Origin: Linyphia triangularis
Taxonomy: Eukaryota; Arthropoda; Arachnida; Araneae; Linyphiidae
DNA length: 64,000 nucleotides
Direction: 5' to 3'
Assembly (NCBI GenBank): GCA_963978545.1
Contig: OZ021721.1
Location: 99,993,918 to 100,057,917 of the forward strand
Shown here: piece after piece, positions 60,174 through 64,000 of the stretch
How the letters are laid out: every line of letters begins with the position of its first letter
Numbering within the stretch: the first letter of the stretch is position 1
Notes under the pieces: generated by a model
The model's database searches: none
The model's input: only the letters and a program-made list of their open reading frames with translations
Told to the model about the DNA's origin: nothing
Position numbers and translations under genes: made by a program

Positions 60174-61650
60174 AATAATTATTTAAAAACTTCACCAGAC
60201 GGAAAGAGTATACTAATCCTATGGTGCTTTCATTGGAAAGCAAAACTCTGCATTGCACGGTGGTTCGTGCAGCTGGTTGTTCTGGGGATAAATCGTTACG
60301 CGTACTTTCATCATAGAGTATTCAATTCAACTATTTTAACATTAAATTTGAAATAATAAAGGGAAATGCTGAAAAGGGAGAACTACGTATTTACAACAGT
60401 AATACATTGATATATTGCAGTTAAAAGGACGGCGTTAGAAGAAGGGATCATTGCGCTGACGAGTCTACCCCTCCTTCACATAGAGTTCTTCTCATAAGAG
60501 TACTAAAATATTCTCTCATAGAGTCCTCTCTCGAAGAGTACCAACATAAAAAAAAAATAACTTATATTTTCAAACAAATAACTCCACGAACAATTCTAAA
60601 TATTGTCAAAAGCGTCTGTTTTAGCCTTTAAATTGGGACTGTGAAAACTGTATGTAACCATACTACTTATAACAAAAAACCAACATATAACGATATTTTT
60701 TTAGTCCCGAAGCAATTCCTATTTATTCAATGCATTTTGACCTGCTTACAGTGATTATCATCTGTCTATAATGATAATTTTACCTCTTTAGAAAGTAGGT
60801 AATATATACGTATATCCATTTTTTAATCTTGCAAAACGAAACAAGTCTATGGTTCAATCCAATTCAGCAAACTTCTGAGTTCACGTTACCAAATGTCTCG
60901 GATATAAATTTGAGTTCGATGTATGGTACATATAATGAGTTAATGGTCTAATATGTTCCAGCAAAGAAGCTAAGAAAATTAACGGATTTTTTAAAATAAG
61001 TAACAAATTTTTTTGTCTGTAATATTTTTATGAAGAATAAATTTATTTAATATTTTCACTTTCTCGAATCGCGAAAGAAAATTCCATACCAACATTGAAT
61101 AAAAAAAATATAATTAATGGCATATCTGTTGTACAAAATAAATTCACCGGTTAAGTTTTGCCTTCTTCAAATAAAATCAGTGTGCAAGACCTGGTGATGA
61201 TGATGGTTGTGTTATCCGGGGAATTAGAAATATTTTATTTTTATTCTTAGGAAATACCTAAATTCACCAAGTAGTTAAATTTTTAATTATTACTGATTAA
61301 TTAGTAATTGTGTTAATTATTCTATAAAAATATTTACCTTTTAAATTATTTAAATAAAGTGAAATTAAGAACTCTAAATAAAATCCAACATCTTCATGCG
61401 CATATAGCTATACACTGGATGTGAAAAATATCTAAAATACCTGAATCAAACCTGTCTGTAACAATATTTTTTAAGTTTCCACATTATCGTTATAGATAGG
61501 TTTCATGAACAACGATATTTTTCTTCGTCTTTTTAATATCGTTATATACAAGTTTTACGGTATATTCATTTATCAATTTTCGTTTTGTAAAAAGAGAAAA
61601 AAAATCGTTACGTTAAACACCATCCAGAAATATTACATATTACTTACATG
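60174..61650. other. mostly unique sequence
   Basis: A small imperfect repeat (catagagttcttctc…agagta and catagagtcctctctc…agagta) lies at about 60479-60545. No gene recognised. Confidence 0.4.
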
Positions 61651-63060
61651 ATATAAATACAATGAGTAGCGAATATATATTGAAAGTATATCTAAGTTAT
61701 AATACCATTCTAAATAAAATTATTCTTGTAGGTACGTCTAACATATGGCAAACTTATTTACATTTACCTACTATCATAAACATCCGATTTTCAACTTTTG
61801 CATTAAATGTATACCGTTCCGAATTAAATTGCTACAAGAAAGTAAAAGACCAAACTTTTCTCCACCTAGAAATAAAACCCCTTGCCAAAACATACATTTT
61901 GAAGCAGGTATCACTTTGGGTAGTTATGTTGTCAATTTATCACAGTGCCTTACAGTTATAGTGACTTACACTTTTGAACTTTATTATATATTTTAATTTT
62001 TAAATACACTTATTTCAATTAAAACTGAATTTTAGAAACACAAATATTTTTTATAAAATAAACATTATTCACCTGACATGCTGATAAGGACTATACAATA
62101 CTCGTCGACAGAAGTCACGCTAAGCTAAAACACAATTCTTAAATAAATTACTCTTGTAGGTACACCACACATTTGTCAGAACTCATTTCCATTTATCTAT
62201 CATAAAACTCCCATTTATAATCCACGCGTTAAATGTGTACCACCCCAGATTAAATACCTGCAATGCAGAAGCAAACTTTTCTCAACCTAGAAAAGCTACC
62301 CCTTCGGCTAAAAATACGTTTTGAAGCCAGCGTCACTTTGGGTAGTTATGGTGTCACTTTATCACCGAGTCTTTCAACACTTACACTGTTAAAAATTTTG
62401 ATCCACCTTGCACCAAAAATTGGTTCCCATTTAGCTGCAACTAACATTTGGTGCTTAGTTTCACGATTTAATGGTGCTTACAGTCCGAGGTAGCACCATT
62501 AAATCATGAAACTAAGCACCGAATGTTAGTTGCAGCTAAATGGAAACCAATTTTTGGTGTAAGGTGGGTTAAAATTTTTAACAGTGTACTTTTAAACTTT
62601 AAAATATTTTAATTTTTAAATACAACAATTTTAAGGAAAATTAACCTTTAGCAACATAAAATTTAATGTGATTTAAAATGTTACATTGTTCTGCAGATTT
62701 TTTTTTATTGAATAAACATTATTCACGTAACATTCCGAGAATGATTAGACAATATTCACTGACAAAAAGTCTCGCTAAAGTTAAATACAATTCTCAAATA
62801 AATTATTCTAATAAGTACTTCACATATTTGTCAAAAACCATTTTTATTTATCTATCATAAACATCCCATTTGTAACATACTCACGGAATGCGAACTATCT
62901 CAGATTAAATCCCCGCAAGAAATTGCAGAAGCAAACTTCTCTCAACCTAGAAAAGCAACCCCCTTGACGAAAAATACATTTTGAAGCCGGCGTCACTTTG
63001 GGTAGTTATGGCGTCAATTTATCACCGTGTCTTTTGACACTCACTTTTACAGTCATCACT
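61651..63060 (+). repeat. ~420-455 bp tandem triplication
   Basis: The anchor tcactttgggtagttatg lies at 61911, 62333 and 62993. The spacing is 422 bp, then 660 bp, which falls to 455 bp once the MITE with its duplicated TA is removed. Shared blocks include caacctagaaaagc, ttgaagcc-gcgtcac and taaataaattattct. The MITE sits only in the second unit. Frames at 61662-61996 and 62263-62493 are translations of the units. Confidence 0.9.
62384..62586. mobile_element. palindromic MITE family P, copy 2, 203 bp
   Basis: The same length and structure as 20049-20251: cactgttaaaaattttg at the left, the inverse at the right, a near-perfect palindrome about cagtccgagg. TA flanks both sides (62382-62383 and 62587-62588). 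The sibling unit starting near 61980 shows the empty site (cttacacttttgaacttt). Confidence 0.95.
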
Positions 63061-64000
63061 TTCGAAGTGAAAATATAACTCCGCCCCGAACACATTTTCG
63101 CTCTCTTCGCATCTCGTAGGGATCCATCAAAAAAATGTTGTCCCGACACACCATATTTCAATGTCTTGTAGAAGGGCATTTGCAATGGAAACGGCGGATC
63201 AATCAGAAATTTCATGGCGGACGCACATCCTTTGCTGGATTTGAAAGGTGGAGTCGATGCCGGTTTAGAGAGAAATGAAATATTTGTGGAATTTTATGGA
63301 TTTTTGAAACATTCTTTTGAAACGCCAAAGAAAAATGATGGTTTCTGGTGGCGGGGTAATGGGGCAGATAAATTTTAAATTTATGGAATGTGAACTCTTT
63401 CCCGTTTGCTTCATTTTTATAAATATAGATACGAACTTAATATCATTCGAATCCAAACGAAAATAAGATTGGATACCGGCCGGAGCAATTTTTGTTTTTT
63501 AACAAGACTTTTCGTTTTGAACCACTTTGCTTCTTAGAAGAAAAAAAAAAAAAATTGTATCCTATAACTATAGCACTATTTTAAAAATTATTTCGTTAAA
63601 TAAAGGAAATTACACTTCAGAGTCTAAGTAATCTCAAAAGTTACCTGTAATTCCTTTAATCTTTTTTTTTATGAGTGACAACTGGGGTATGCTTTTTAAG
63701 TTGTTTTTAAAATATGTCATACTTGAAAAAAATAGTTTCATTTAGAAATATAGACAGGCTTCACTGAATGAGTTTATTGTTTATAAATATACTTTCGCAG
63801 AATAATTTATAACTAGTTTTACTTTTATGGGGTTTTCATTCATCTTCTAAACAAAACGTTTCTTCATTATCATCGCCTTCATATGCAATTGGGTCATTCA
63901 TAACTGGAGTTGCAATCAAGTTTAAAGAACTAATTAGAAATTCCAGAAAGAAATCATTTGAGTTTCTTTGCAGATAAAGTTCCATACAAAGAAAATAAAG
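63061..64000. other. unique island then AT-rich sequence
   Basis: About 63060-63480 is complex, less AT-rich DNA with two short minus-strand frames (63006-63215, 63265-63456) and no recognised domain. The rest to the window end is AT-rich with no feature seen. Confidence 0.4.

Overview
This is AT-rich nuclear DNA from an animal. It has long (TA)n and (TAAA)n microsatellites, tRNA-derived SINEs with target-site duplications (TSDs), hAT, Tc1/pogo-like and TTAA-flanked DNA transposon remnants, non-LTR retrotransposon fragments and GT-AG intron signals. There is no operon structure or other prokaryotic feature. An arthropod, possibly a spider or other arachnid, is my best guess from the style of the repeats. 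No gene here proves it.

I find no convincing intact host gene in the 64 kb. The only coding remnants I can name belong to transposons: a pogo/Tigger-like transposase pseudogene (53978-54721), a reverse transcriptase fragment (16985-17459, +) and the C-terminal tail of another non-LTR polyprotein (45480-45637, -). A 43-codon frame at 30142-30273 and a 61-codon frame near 44.7 kb look protein-like but I do not recognise them. The window is probably an intergenic region or a very long intron.

Layout. 1-7 kb: unique DNA, two (TA)n tracts, a TTAA-flanked element and a degenerate minisatellite. 7-16 kb: two SINE types, a ~620-770 bp unclassified repeat (R1), TIR elements, a foldback element split by a SINE, and a tandem duplication with a SINE in one copy. 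17-25 kb: retrotransposon fragment, two hAT elements with perfect 8-bp TSDs (one holding a nested palindromic MITE), a Tc1-type palindromic MITE abutting a TTAA element, and a 215-bp tandem array. 26-36 kb: ~20-bp minisatellite with a SINE, a 244-bp array with alternating unit types, a mariner-like MITE, an inverted R1 copy and a ~320-345 bp array. 36-50 kb: TTAA element, large foldback, 855-bp duplication, a nearly identical 201-bp triplication, two more palindromic MITEs (one split by a SINE), and 141-bp and 240-bp repeats. 50-64 kb: TTAA MITE, 87-bp array, ~230-bp array, the pogo element, second copies of the second SINE family and of the palindromic MITE, several tandem arrays, and a 420-455 bp triplication.

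Between the repeats are islands of more complex, less AT-rich unique sequence (about 0.7-1.6, 6.0-6.5, 31.6-32.7, 47.5-48.5, 51.4-52.2, 56.3-56.9, 58.0-58.97 and 63.06-63.5 kb). These are the best places to look for conserved regulatory DNA. One holds a near-perfect RFX X-box. The most useful content is stratigraphic: many insertions are nested or sit in one copy of a duplication, so relative ages and empty sites can be read from this one window. I see no previously undescribed multi-gene system.
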